A DNA stretch of 64,000 nt, taken from the NCBI GenBank assembly GCA_950022655.1, contig OX465579.1, forward strand, positions 75,279,193-75,343,192. The letters run 5' to 3'. The position numbers and the translations under genes are program-made. This document shows, one piece after another, positions 57,201 to 64,000 of this stretch; positions within the stretch are counted from its first letter, which is position 1, and every line of letters begins with the position of its first letter. Under the pieces are notes generated by a model. That model did no database searches. It was not told where the DNA came from and saw only the letters and a list, made by a program, of their open reading frames with translations. This DNA comes from Alentia gelatinosa (taxonomy: Eukaryota; Annelida; Polychaeta; Phyllodocida; Polynoidae).

Positions 57201-60200
57201 CAAATAATCCATCTTAATTGTTTATAATGGTTACTTAGAGAGGTCTATTGGTACTCACTCGAAGGAATTTCTGTTGAGGTTGGAGTTACCGATTCTGAAA
57301 GGTGATTTGAGACTCATGAGAAAGGGCCACCAACATAGATCAATTCAGTATTGTCGAAACCCCTTATGCTACTAGTAATCAGCAATAGGATTCCTCCTTA
57401 TAAAAGATTCTGAATGAAAATAAAGCTTACCTGTTGTGCTCGGTAGTGTGGTTGTTTCCACAGCTGCTAAAAGAAAAAATAAAACATGAAGTTAGATTGA
57501 ACTATATATGGTGGTGAACATCCCATCAATTTAGATTGAATTATATATGGTGGTGAAAATCCCATCAATTTCCCTTCTGGCCTGACAGTTGAACCAAAAG
57601 TATTGTACACTCTGACTATCACAGTTTGTGATAAAATTGGATAAAGACCCTCCCCAATATGTCCAAATCAGGTAGACTGGTTTAAATCTAATCACTACTT
57701 AGAATTATCTGTTATCTTCAGAGGTTCATTGACTATAGACCCTGCACTAGAGAGCAAATGTGTGCTTGTGTAATTGATTAAAAGTACTTACAGGAAGAGC
57801 TCTCTTCTGATGTTGTAGGTGCTATAGACACTACAAAGGAAAGATTAAAGCACATTTCAGGAAACTGGACTTGGATAGAAATGTGCAACTAGGATATGAA
57901 ATTGCTAATATCATAAAACTGAGATTGTGTTTACTCCTTTTGTCACTGATTTTCAGGGGTGAGCCACATAGATAAAAAGTAGAAATTAGGATTCTCTTGA
58001 AATAAATTGACACATTTGTTGAAAACATCCATTTGTTACTCACCACTGGAAGTGTCTACTGATGTTGTTTCCACAGAGGCTAGAAATTAAAAAGAGAGAA
58101 CATCTTAAAAAAAGCCCTTTGCCTCAATGAACTATCATAATGTGCATTGTATTTCTATTCTTATTTTTGTTGAGATAAAAAATCTTTGCATTGTTATGGA
58201 GATGGTCAACATATTTAAAAGTACCTTTCTGCTTCCGCTCCATAGAGAGTACTATTCTTAAGATAATTATCAAATGTTTCAATTCTATCAAATTGTACTA
58301 CATACATGCATCCTCTATCACAATGTTGAAAAAGGCTGCAAATTATCCATCTTAATTGTTTATAATGGTTACTTAGAGAGGTCTATTGGTACTCACTCGA
58401 AGGAATTTCTGTTGAGGTTGGAGTTACCGATTCTGAAAGGTGATTTGAGACTCATGAGAAAGGGCCACCAACATAGATCAATTCAGTATTGTCGAAACCC
58501 CTTATGCTACTAGTAATCAGCAATAGGATTCCTCCTTATAAAAGATTCTGAATGAAAATAAAGCTTACCTGTTGTGCTCGGTAGTGTGGTTGTTTCCACA
58601 GCTGCTAAAAGAAAAAATAAGACATGAAGTTAGATTGAACTATATATGGTGGTGAAAATCCCATCAATTTAGATTGAATTATATATGGTGGTGAAAATCC
58701 CATCAATTTCCCTTCTGGCCTGACAGTTGAACCAAGAGTATTGTACACTCTGACTATCACAGCTTGTGATAAAATTGGATAAAGACCCTCCCCAATATGT
58801 CCAAATCAGGTAGACTGGTTTAAATCTAAACACTACTTAGAATTATCTGTTATCTTCAGAGGTTCATTGACTATAGACCCTGCACTAGAGATCAAATGTG
58901 TGCTTGTGTAATTGATTAAAAGTACTTACAGGAAGAGCTCTCTTCTGATGTTGTAGGTGCTACAGGCACTACAAAGGAAACATCAAAGCACATTTCAGGA
59001 AACTGGACTTGGATAGAAATGTGCAACTAGGATATGAAATTGCTAATATCATAAAACTGAGTTTGTGTTTCCTCATTTTGTCACTGATTTTGAGGGGTGA
59101 GCCTCATAGATAAAAAGTAGAAATTATGATGCTCTTGAAATAAATTGACACATTTGCTGAAAACATCCATTTGTAACTCACCACTGGAAGTGTCTACTGA
59201 TGTTGTTTCCACAGAGGCTAGAAATTAAAAAGAGAGAACATCTTAAAAAAAGCCCTTTGCCTCAATGAACTATCATAATGTGCATTGTATTTCTATTCTT
59301 ATTTTTGTTGAGATAAAAATCTTTGCATTGTAATGGAGATGCTCAACATATTTAAAAGTACCTTTCTGCTTCCCCTCCATAGAGAGTACTATTCTTAAGA
59401 TAATTATCAAATGTTTCAATTCTATTAAATCGTACTACATACATGCATCCTCTATCACAATGTTGAAAAAGGCTGCAAATTATCCATCTTAATTGTTTAT
59501 AATGGTTACTTAGAGAGGTCTATTGGTACTCACTCGAAGGAATTTCTGTTGAGGTTGGAGTTACCGATTCTGAAAGGTGATTTGAGACTCATGAGAAAGG
59601 GCCACCAACATAGATCAATTCAGTATTGTCGCAACCCCTTATGCTACTAGTAATCAGCAATAGGATTCCTCCTTATAAAAGATTCTGAATGAAAATAAAG
59701 CTTACCTGTTGTGCTCGGTAGTGTGGTTGTTTCCACAGCTGCTAAAAGAAAAAATAAGACATGAAGTTAGATTGAACTATATATGGTGGTGAAAATCCCA
59801 TCAATTTAGATTGAATTATATATGGTGGTGAAAATCCCATCAATTTCCCTTCTGGCCTGACAGTTGAACCAAGAGTATTGTACACTCTGACTATCACAGC
59901 TTGTGATAAAATTGGATAAAGACCCTCCCCAATATGTCCAAATCAGGTAGACTGGTTTAAATCTAATCACTACTTAGAATTATCTGTTATCTTCAGAGGT
60001 TCATTGACTATAGACCCTGCACTAGAGAGCAAATGTGTGCTTGTGTAATTGATTAAAAGTACTTACAGGAAGAGCTCTCTTCTGATGTTGTAGGTGCTAC
60101 AGGCACTACAAAGGAAACATCAAAGCACATTTCAGGAAACTGGACTTGGATAGAAATGTGCAACTAGGATATGAAATTGCTAATATCATAAAACTGAGTT

Positions 60201-63200
60201 TGTGTTTCCTCCTTTTGTCACTGATTTTGAGAGGTGAGCCTCATAGATAAAAAGTAGAAATTATGATGCTCTTGAAATAAATTGACACATTTGCTGAAAA
60301 CATCCATTTGTTACTCACCACTGGAAGTGTCTACTGATGTTGTTTCCACAGAGGCTAGAAATTAAAAAGAGAGAACATCTTAAAAATAGCCCTTTGCCTC
60401 AATGAACTATCATAATGTGCATTGTATTTCTATTCTTTTTTTTGTTGAGATAAAAAATCTTTCCATTGTTATGGAGATGGTCAACATATTTAAAAGTACC
60501 TTTCTGCTTCCGCTCCATAGAGAGTACTATTCTTAAGATAATTATCAAATGTTTCAATTCTATCAAATCGTACTACATACATGCATCCTCTATCACAATG
60601 TTGAAAAAGGCTGCAAATAATCCATCTTAATTGTTTATAATGGTTACTTAGAGAGGTCTATTGGTACTCACTCGAAGGAATTTCTGTTGAGGTTGGAGTT
60701 ACCGATTCTGAAAGGTGATTTGAGACTCATGAGAAAGGGCCACCAACATAGATCAATTCAGTATTGTCGAAACCCCTTATGCTACTAGTAATCAGCAATA
60801 GGATTCCTCCTTATAAAAGATTCTGAATGAAAATAAAGCTTACCTGTTGTGCTCGGTAGTGTGGTTGTTTCCACAGCTGCTAAAAGAAAAAATAAGACAT
60901 GAAGTTAGATTGAACTATATATGGTGGTGAAAATCCCATCAATTTAGATTGAATTATATATGGTGGTGAAAATCCCATCAATTTCCCTTCTGGCCTGACA
61001 GTTGAACCAAGAGTATTGTACACTCTGACTATCACAGCTTGTGATAAAATTGGATAAAGACCCTCCCCAATATGTCCAAATCAGGTAGACTGGTTTAAAT
61101 CTAATCACTACTTAGAATTATCTGTTATCTTCAGAGGTTCATTGACTATAGACCCTGCACTAGAGATCAAATGTGTGCTTGTGTAATTGATTAAAAGTAC
61201 TTACAGGAAGAGCTCTCTTCTGATGTTGTAGGTGCTACAGGCACTACAAAGGAAACATCAAAGCACATTTCAGGAAACTGGACTTGGATAGAAATGTGCA
61301 ACTAGGATATGAAATTGCTAATATCATAAAACTGAGTTTGTTTTTCCTCCTTTTGTCACTGATTTTGAGGGGTATGCCTCATAGATAAAAAGTAGAAATT
61401 AGGATGCTCTTGAAATAAATTGACACATTTGCTGAAAACATCCATTTGTTACTCACCACTGGAAGTGTCTACTGATGTTGTTTCCACAGAGGCTAGAAAT
61501 TAAAAAGAGAGAACATCTTAAAAATAGCCCTTGGCCTCAATGAACTATCATAATGTGCATTGTATTTCTATTCTTTTTTTTGTTGAGATAAAAAATCTTT
61601 GCATTGTTATGGAGATGGTCAACATATTTAAAAGTACCTTTCTGCTTCCGCTCCATAGAGAGTACTATTCTTAAGATAATTATCAAATGTTTCAATTCTA
61701 TCAAATCGTACTACATACATGCATCCTCTATCACAATGTTGAAAAAGGCTGCAAATTATCCATCTTAATTGTTTATAATGGTTACTTAGAGAGGTCTATT
61801 GGTACTCACTCGAAGGAATTTCTGTTGAGGTTGGAGTTACCGATTCTGAAAGGTGATTTGAGACTCAGGAGAAAGGGACACCAACATAGATCAATTCAGT
61901 ATTGTCGAAACCCCTTATGCTACTAGTAATCAGCAATAGGATTCCTCCTTATAAAAGATTCTGAATGAAAATAAAGCTTACCTGTTGTGCTCGGTAGTGT
62001 GGTTGTTTCCACAGCTGCTAAAAGAAAAAATAAGACATGAAGTTAGATTGAACTATATATGGTGGTGAAAATCCCATCAATTTAGATTGAATTATATATG
62101 GTGGTGAAAATCCCATCAATTTCCCTTCTGGCCTGACAGTTGAACCAAGAGTATTGTACACTCTGACTATCACAGCTTGTGATAAAATTGGATAAAGACC
62201 CTCCCCAATATGTCCAAATCAGGTAGACTGGTTTAAATCTAATCACTACTTAGAATTATCTGTTATCTTCAGAGGTTCATTGACTATAGACCCTGCACTA
62301 GAGATCAAATGTGTGCTTGTGTAATTGATTAAAAGTACTTACAGGAAGAGCTCTCTTCTGATGTTGTAGGTGCTACAGGCACTACAAAGGAAACATCAAA
62401 GCACATTTCAGGAAACTGGACTTGGATAGAAATGTGCAACTAGGATATGAAATTGCTAATATCATAAAACTGAGTTTGTGTTTCCTCATTTTGTCACTGA
62501 TTTTGAGGGGTGAGCCTCATAGATAAAAAGTAGAAATTAGGATGCTCTTGAAATAAATTGACACATTTGTTGAAAACATCCATTTGTTACTCACCACTGG
62601 AAGTGTCTACTGATGTTGTTTCCACAGAGGCTAGAAATTAAAAAGAGAGAACATCTTAAAAAAGCCCTTTGCCTCAATGAACTATCATAATGTGCATTGT
62701 ATTTCTATTCTTATTTTTGTTGAGATAAAAATCTTTGCATTGTAATGGAGATGCTCAACATATTTAAAAGTACCTTTCTGCTTCCCCTCCATAGAGAGTA
62801 CTATTCTTAAGATAATTATCAAATGTTTCAATTCTATCAAATCGTACTACATACATGCATCCTCTATCACAATGTTGAAAAAGGCTGCAAATTATCCATC
62901 TTAATTGTTTATAATGGTTACTTAGAGAGGTCTATTGGTACTCACTCGAAGGAATTTCTGTTGAGGTTGGAGTTACCAATTCTGAAAGGTGATTTGAGAC
63001 TCATGAGAAAGGGCCACCAACATAGATCAATTCAGTATTGTCGCAACCCCTTATGCTACTAGTAATCAGCAATAGGATTCCTCCTTATAAAAGATTCTGA
63101 ATGAAAATAAAGCTTACCTGTTGTGCTCGGTAGTGTGGTTGTTTCCACAGCTGCTAAAAGAAAAAATAAGACATGAAGTTAGATTGAACTATATATGGTG

Positions 63201-63766
63201 GTGAAAATCCCATCAATTTAGATTGAATTATATATGGTGGTGAAAATCCCATCAATTTCCCTTCTGGCCTGACAGTTGAACCAAGAGTATTGTACACTCT
63301 GACTATCACAGCTTGTGATAAAATTGGATAAAGACCCTCCCCAATATGTCCAAATCAGGTAGACTGGTTTAAATCTAATCACTACTTAGAATTATCTGTT
63401 ATCTTCAGAGGTTCATTGACTATAGACCCTGCACTAGAGAGCAAATGTGTGCTTGTGTAATTGATTAAAAGTACTTACAGGAAGAGCTCTCTTCTGATGT
63501 TGTAGGTGCTACAGGCACTACAAAGGAAACATCAAAGCACATTTCAGGAAACTGGACTTGGATAGAAATGTGCAACTAGGATATGAAATTGCTAATATCA
63601 TAAAACTGAGTTTGTGTTTCCTCCTTTTGTCACTGATTTTGAGGGGTGAGCCTCATAGATAAAAAGTAGAAATTAGGATGCTCTTGAAATAAATTGACAC
63701 ATTTGCTGAAAACATCCATTTGTTACTCACCACTGGAAGTGTCTACTGATGTTGTTTCCACAGAGG
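185..63766 (-). CDS. Internal part of a mucin-like gene built from repeated micro-exons
   Basis: On the minus strand 227 short exons of four kinds can be laid out, each with an AG acceptor and GT donor, all phase 1 at both ends. Joined, they encode a 49-residue period per unit, with about 28 Ser/Thr, 7 Glu/Asp and a few Pro. The consensus has no Cys, Lys, Arg, Trp, Tyr or Phe. This is seen directly and fits a densely O-glycosylated mucin (PTS) domain. All exons together would give about 2,780 residues from this window. No start, signal peptide, stop, transmembrane or cysteine-rich module lies here, so only a middle piece is present. I do not recognise the gene. From memory, frog integumentary mucins also use short exon-encoded repeat cassettes; that is a comparison, not an identification. 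Constant in-frame symmetry would make exon use and length freely variable. A non-expressed relic array remains possible. Confidence 0.62.
221..537 (-). other. Intron C-A of the reference unit
   Basis: This 317-nt stretch recurs in every full unit and is the longest piece without an exon in type-1 units. It runs from the exon C donor to the exon A acceptor. It contains a 27-nt AG...GT-bounded segment at 365-391 that lacks a pyrimidine tract and has a poor donor, so I do not call it an exon. Nothing else in it looks functional beyond the terminal splice signals. The copy at 4154-4474 has its middle replaced by the insertion described below. Confidence 0.6.
538..573 (-). CDS. Exon C, type-1 reference copy (36 nt)
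   Basis: The acceptor is TCACCTTTCAG and the donor A|GTGAGTACC. The phase-1 reading is SVTPTSTEIPS, preceded by a Glu codon split with exon B. It resembles exon E: both begin Ser-Val, then a Pro within two residues and a Thr/Ser run. The intron to exon A spans 221-537 (317 nt); apart from the rejected exon candidate at 365-391 I see nothing coding in it. Common variants change the Pro near the end to Leu or Ser, and the last Ser codon between TCG and TCC. Exon C is missing from the two deleted units near 2.4 and 18.0 kb. Confidence 0.7.
709..744 (-). CDS. Exon B, type-1 reference copy (36 nt)
   Basis: It follows a strong tract of T and C ending TTTTAG and is followed by GTAAGC. In phase it reads AVETTTLLSTT in most type-1 copies; this copy has Pro for the third Thr. 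Type-2 copies read LPSTT at the end. The acceptor is a NAGNAG: TAG then CAG three bases later. The exon could therefore start three bases downstream at 741, dropping one Ala codon and giving Ser-Val-Glu instead of Ser-Ala-Val-Glu. I chose the upstream AG because the result aligns with the other three exons and gives 36 nt. The next intron, to exon C, is only 135 nt (574-708). Confidence 0.7.
745..1029 (-). other. Intron E-B of the reference unit
   Basis: This 285-nt intron lies between exon E donor and exon B acceptor; it grows to about 325 nt in most type-2 units. It ends in a long T/C tract before the TAG-CAG tandem acceptor. I see no exon, RNA gene or regulatory motif inside. The type-2-specific 39-bp duplication falls about 50 bases before its 3' end. 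Confidence 0.6.
1030..1068 (-). CDS. Exon E, type-1 reference copy (39 nt)
   Basis: The acceptor is a pyrimidine-rich CTTTCCTTTGTAG ending at 1069 on the + axis. The donor is GTAAGTAC, close to the metazoan consensus. The exon begins with two bases of a split codon and then reads SVAPTTSEESSS, leaving one base for the next exon. Seven of its 13 codons are Ser or Thr. Common variants change the second codon to Pro (TGCCTGTAG start) or the third to Ile (TGTCTATAG start). The intron to exon B is 285 nt (745-1029). It is the only exon of 39 nt; the extra codon lies in the Ser run at its 3' end. As in every unit, the next exon downstream is B. Confidence 0.72.
2167..2805 (-). repeat. Deleted 639-bp unit (no exon C, truncated A)
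   Basis: At about 2390 the first 11 + strand bases of exon A (2380-2390) run straight into sequence that normally lies between exons C and B. About 459 bp is missing: the rest of A, the C-A intron, exon C and part of the B-C intron. The remnant of A keeps its GTGAGT donor but has no acceptor, so it is presumably not spliced in. B (2445-2480) could join E at 2128-2166 directly, and the frame would stay open because both are phase 1. Confidence 0.85.
4101..10995 (-). repeat. Type-2 and mosaic block b: units 5-10
   Basis: Exon lower coordinates: A 4117, 4475 (extra copy), 5612, 6709, 7845, 8942, 10070; C 4827, 5963, 7062, 8198, 9295, 10424; B 4999, 6135, 7234, 8369, 9467, 10596; E 5360, 6457, 7593, 8691, 9818, 10957. 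Oddities: B at 4999 reads LPSLT at its end and has donor GTAAAC. B at 6135 reads TIHSTT and uses a CAG-CAG acceptor. E at 6457 has donor GTATGT. The units with B at 6135 and 8369 lack the 39-bp intronic duplication, and the one with B at 9467 has a shortened form of it near 9.55 kb. All of these recur 32,045 bp to the right. Confidence 0.85.
4291..4647 (-). repeat. 357-bp partial-unit insertion carrying an extra exon A
   Basis: Within a C-A intron, the ATTTA of AACATATTTA is followed at 4291 by GGAAACTGG, sequence that normally lies in the A-E intron. The array then re-reads through a second exon A (4475-4510) to the same intronic point 357 bp later. The enlarged unit is 1,495 bp, with two A exons in a row (4475 then 4117 in transcript order) and no E, B or C between. 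Both keep good splice sites, and A-to-A joining preserves frame. A shared ATTTA at the joint suggests illegitimate exchange at short homology. Confidence 0.8.
11797..11874. repeat. 39-bp tandem duplication in the type-2 E-B intron
   Basis: Two adjacent 39-bp copies (11797-11835 and 11836-11874) differ at one base: GAACTAT against GAATTAT. It is present in most type-2 units and absent from type-1 units. With one extra base elsewhere it explains the 1,098 versus 1,138 bp unit lengths. It lies about 27 bases upstream of the pyrimidine tract of exon B, so it could affect branch-point choice. A shortened version sits near 9.53-9.60 and 41.57-41.64 kb. Confidence 0.85.
13485..13520 (-). pseudogene. 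Exon A copy with destroyed acceptor
   Basis: The base at 13521 is A instead of C on the + strand, so the transcript reads TTTCTAT instead of TTTCTAG before the exon. The acceptor AG is gone, while the donor GTGAGT and exon body are intact. The exon is probably skipped, joining C (13837) to E (13233). The frame is kept, since both are phase 1. Confidence 0.7.
16191..22772 (-). repeat. Type-1 block d: units 15 (right part) to 21
   Basis: Exon lower coordinates: A 16859, 18595, 19693, 20791, 21889; C 17211, 18948, 20046, 21144, 22241; B 16285, 17382, 18021, 19119, 20217, 21315, 22412; E 16607, 17704, 18343, 19441, 20539, 21637, 22734. The A copy at 17956 is truncated and its unit has no C. E at 16607 and 21637 carries Glu-Ala-Ser in place of Glu-Glu-Ser. 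B at 20217 has Lys instead of Glu, a rare basic residue. The stretches around 16.2-17.95 and 21.2-22.98 kb share private variants at an offset of 5,030 bp. Confidence 0.85.
17743..18381 (-). repeat. Deleted 639-bp unit, second copy
   Basis: It has the same junction as the unit at 2167-2805: 11 bases of exon A at 17956-17966, then the AGCAATAGG stretch from the B-C intron. An identical breakpoint means one deletion event followed by duplication. One base in the A remnant differs (GGGAG for GGAAG). Exons B (18021) and E (18343) are intact. Confidence 0.85.
22773..32190 (-). repeat. Type-1 block e: units 22-30
   Basis: Exon lower coordinates: A 22986, 24084, 25182, 26280, 27378, 28476, 29574, 30672, 31770; C 23339, 24437, 25535, 26633, 27731, 28829, 29927, 31025, 32123; B 23510, 24608, 25706, 26804, 27902, 29000, 30098, 31196; E 23832, 24930, 26028, 27126, 28224, 29322, 30420, 31518. 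Spacing is almost exactly 1,098 bp throughout. A at 27378 and 30672 has the stronger donor GTAAGT. E at 26028 begins with Phe instead of Ser, and E at 30420 has Lys in place of one Thr. B at 30098 has lost the upstream AG of its tandem acceptor. Confidence 0.85.
30098..30133 (-). CDS. Exon B copy with only the downstream acceptor
   Basis: A C-to-T change at 30134 on the + strand turns the usual TTTTAG-CAG tandem acceptor into TTTTAACAG. Only the downstream AG remains, so this copy should be spliced as 33 nt (30098-30130), starting Ser-Val-Glu. It is a natural test of whether the downstream AG is usable. Confidence 0.55.
32191..36145 (-). repeat. Mosaic block f: units 30 (right part) to 33
   Basis: Exon lower coordinates: A 32868, 33966, 35065; C 33220, 34319, 35417; B 32294, 33392, 34491, 35589; E 32616, 33714, 34813, 35910. 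These units carry type-2 point variants but mostly lack the 39-bp duplication, so their spacing stays at 1,097-1,099 bp. Donors vary: E at 34813 has GTAAAT and B at 35589 has GTATGC. E at 35910 reads Glu-Glu-Asn-Ser-Ser, creating an N-glycosylation sequon. The block ends near 36.1 kb, where the long duplication begins. Confidence 0.82.
36146..44178 (-). repeat. Block g: second copy of block b (units 34-40)
   Basis: Exon lower coordinates: A 36162, 36520 (extra copy), 37657, 38754, 39890, 40987, 42115, 43254; C 36872, 38008, 39107, 40243, 41340, 42469, 43607; B 37044, 38180, 39279, 40414, 41512, 42641, 43779; E 37405, 38502, 39638, 40736, 41863, 43002, 44140. Each equals a block b or c coordinate plus 32,045. 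C at 36872 has acquired donor GTAAGT and A at 40987 has Tyr for Ser. Only scattered substitutions separate the two copies. Confidence 0.85.
36336..36692 (-). repeat. 357-bp partial-unit insertion, second copy
   Basis: It has the same joint and length as the insertion at 4291-4647, offset 32,045. The extra exon A is at 36520-36555. It is one of the private markers showing that the 4.1-12.7 kb stretch was copied as a block. Confidence 0.8.
47806..47841 (-). CDS. Exon A, type-2 reference copy (36 nt)
   Basis: Acceptor TTTCTAG, donor GTGAGTAAC. It reads SVETTSVDTSS, as in type 1. The 213-nt intron at 47593-47805 separates it from exon E of the next unit. The four introns and four exons of this unit add up to exactly 1,138 bp, matching the unit spacing. 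Confidence 0.7.
48159..48194 (-). CDS. Exon C, type-2 reference copy (36 nt)
   Basis: Acceptor CACCTTTCAG, donor GTGAGTACC. It reads SVTPTSTEIPS, the same peptide as most type-1 copies, so this exon is the best conserved of the four between subfamilies. The intron to exon A is 47842-48158 (317 nt). Confidence 0.7.
48331..48366 (-). CDS. Exon B, type-2 reference copy (36 nt)
   Basis: Acceptor TTTTAG with CAG three bases on, donor GTAAGC. It reads AVETTTLPSTT; the Leu-to-Pro change against type 1 comes from CTG to CCG and makes the cassette more mucin-like. The intron to exon C is 136 nt (48195-48330). The extra base against type 1 lies in an AGTAATCAGC stretch that replaces AGTAACAGC on the + strand. 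Confidence 0.7.
48692..48730 (-). CDS. Exon E, type-2 reference copy (39 nt)
   Basis: Same exon as 1030-1068, but with the type-2 start, reading PVAPTTSEESSS. It therefore carries two Pro at its N-terminal side instead of one. The donor is GTAAGTAC. The intron to exon B is 325 nt (48367-48691), longer than in type 1 because it carries the 39-bp tandem duplication. In many type-2 units the acceptor-side exon sequence also shows the TCTATA variant (Ile), for example at 47554-47592. Confidence 0.7.
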
Positions 63767-64000
63767 CTAGAAATTAAAAAGAGAGAACATCTTAAAAAAA
63801 ACCCTTTGCCTCAATGAACTATCATAATGTGCATTGTATTTCTATTCTTATTTTTGTTGAGATAAAAATCTTTGCATTGTAATGGAGATGCTCAAAATAT
63901 TTAAAAGTACCTTTCTGCTTCCCCTCCATAGAGAGTACTACTCTTAAGATAATTATCAAATGTTTCAATTCTATCAAATCGTACTATACAAATGCATCCT
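54417..64000 (-). repeat. Type-2 block i: nine-unit period, copy 2 (units 50-58, cut by edge)
   Basis: Exon lower coordinates: A 54630, 55768, 56906, 58044, 59182, 60319, 61457, 62595, 63731; C 54983, 56121, 57259, 58397, 59534, 60672, 61810, 62946; B 55155, 56293, 57431, 58569, 59706, 60844, 61982, 63118; E 55516, 56654, 57792, 58930, 60067, 61205, 62343, 63479. After exon A at 63731 the window ends inside a C-A intron. From about 60.2 kb the best-matching private variants are one unit out of register with copy 1. The last 120 bases carry variants otherwise typical of 33 kb. Confidence 0.85.

Larger units (their letters stand above)
1..64000. repeat. Tandem array of a ~1.1-kb unit filling the window
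   Basis: The same roughly 1.1-kb sequence recurs head to tail from the first base to the last, always in the same orientation. Using the last base of exon E as a landmark, 57 unit boundaries can be placed, from 1068 to 63517. Spacing is 1,097-1,099 bp for type-1 units and usually 1,136-1,139 bp for type-2 units. The exceptions are two 639-bp units and two 1,495-bp units. Differences between copies are mostly point changes and 1-2 base indels, so intronic and exonic parts look similarly homogeneous. No interspersed element, microsatellite tract or unique segment interrupts it. The array continues beyond both ends of the window. A plain satellite is the alternative reading, but the conserved splice sites and in-phase exons in each unit argue against it. 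Confidence 0.98.

Noticed and set aside
1..64000. CRISPR array, bacterial repeat-protein locus or insertion-sequence array
   Set aside because: The period is 1.1 kb, not 60-80 bp. There is no long open frame, transposase, terminal inverted repeat or bacterial gene spacing, and consistent splice signals are present.
1..64000. Non-coding satellite DNA
   Set aside because: It fits the tandem structure, but not four splice-bounded, same-phase, stop-free, Ser/Thr-rich exons per unit lacking Cys, Lys, Arg and aromatic residues in the consensus. It is kept as the fallback if no transcript exists.
1..64000. Assigning a named mucin gene or a species
   Set aside because: The cassette peptides do not match a repeat I can recall with certainty, and no conserved terminal domain is present. 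Frog integumentary mucins are only a structural comparison from memory.

Overview
The whole window is one uninterrupted tandem array of a roughly 1.1-kb unit: 57 full unit intervals plus a part-unit at each end. There is no unique flanking DNA on either side. The DNA is AT-rich. No long open frame, rRNA, tRNA, CRISPR array, transposase or bacterial gene signal was seen. The minus strand carries regularly placed spliceosomal splice sites, so this is eukaryotic nuclear DNA, most likely metazoan. The species cannot be fixed from the sequence.

Read on the minus strand, almost every unit holds four micro-exons. I call them E (39 nt), B (36 nt), C (36 nt) and A (36 nt), in transcript order E-B-C-A-E and so on. 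Each is bounded by an AG acceptor, usually after a pyrimidine tract, and a GT donor (GTAAGT, GTAAGC or GTGAGT). The introns are short: about 285 or 325, 135, 317 and 213 nt. All four exons start and end in phase 1, so any can be skipped, repeated or joined to any other without a frame change. The in-frame product is about 57% Ser+Thr, with Pro, Glu and Asp. The consensus has no Cys, Lys, Arg or aromatic residue. That is the composition of a mucin-type, O-glycosylated domain. I count 227 exon copies in the window (57 E, 57 B, 55 C, 58 A), worth about 2,780 residues if all were used, and saw no stop in the variants I read. The array runs off both ends, so the signal peptide, termini and any anchor or cysteine-rich domains lie outside.

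Layout: type-1 units (about 1,098 bp) fill 1-4.1 kb and 16.2-32.2 kb. Type-2 units (mostly about 1,138 bp, the extra length being mainly a 39-bp intronic duplication) fill 4.1-16.2 kb and 32.2-64 kb, with some shorter mosaic units near 5-9 kb and 32-41 kb. Higher-order duplications lie on top of this: about 8.6 kb copied at an offset of exactly 32,045 bp (4.1-12.7 to 36.1-44.7 kb), a nine-unit 10,238-bp period (44.2-54.4 to 54.4 kb onward), a 5,030-bp period (16.2-18.0 to 21.2-23.0 kb) and a 3,294-bp period (27.2-28.9 to 30.5-32.2 kb). Two rearranged unit forms, one deleted to about 639 bp and one enlarged to 1,495 bp, each occur twice.

The picture is a giant mucin-like gene grown by unequal exchange of a four-exon cassette. 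Exons, splice sites and coordinates are read directly. The mucin assignment is inference from composition and gene structure. Expression, splicing and correct assembly of such an array cannot be judged from sequence alone.
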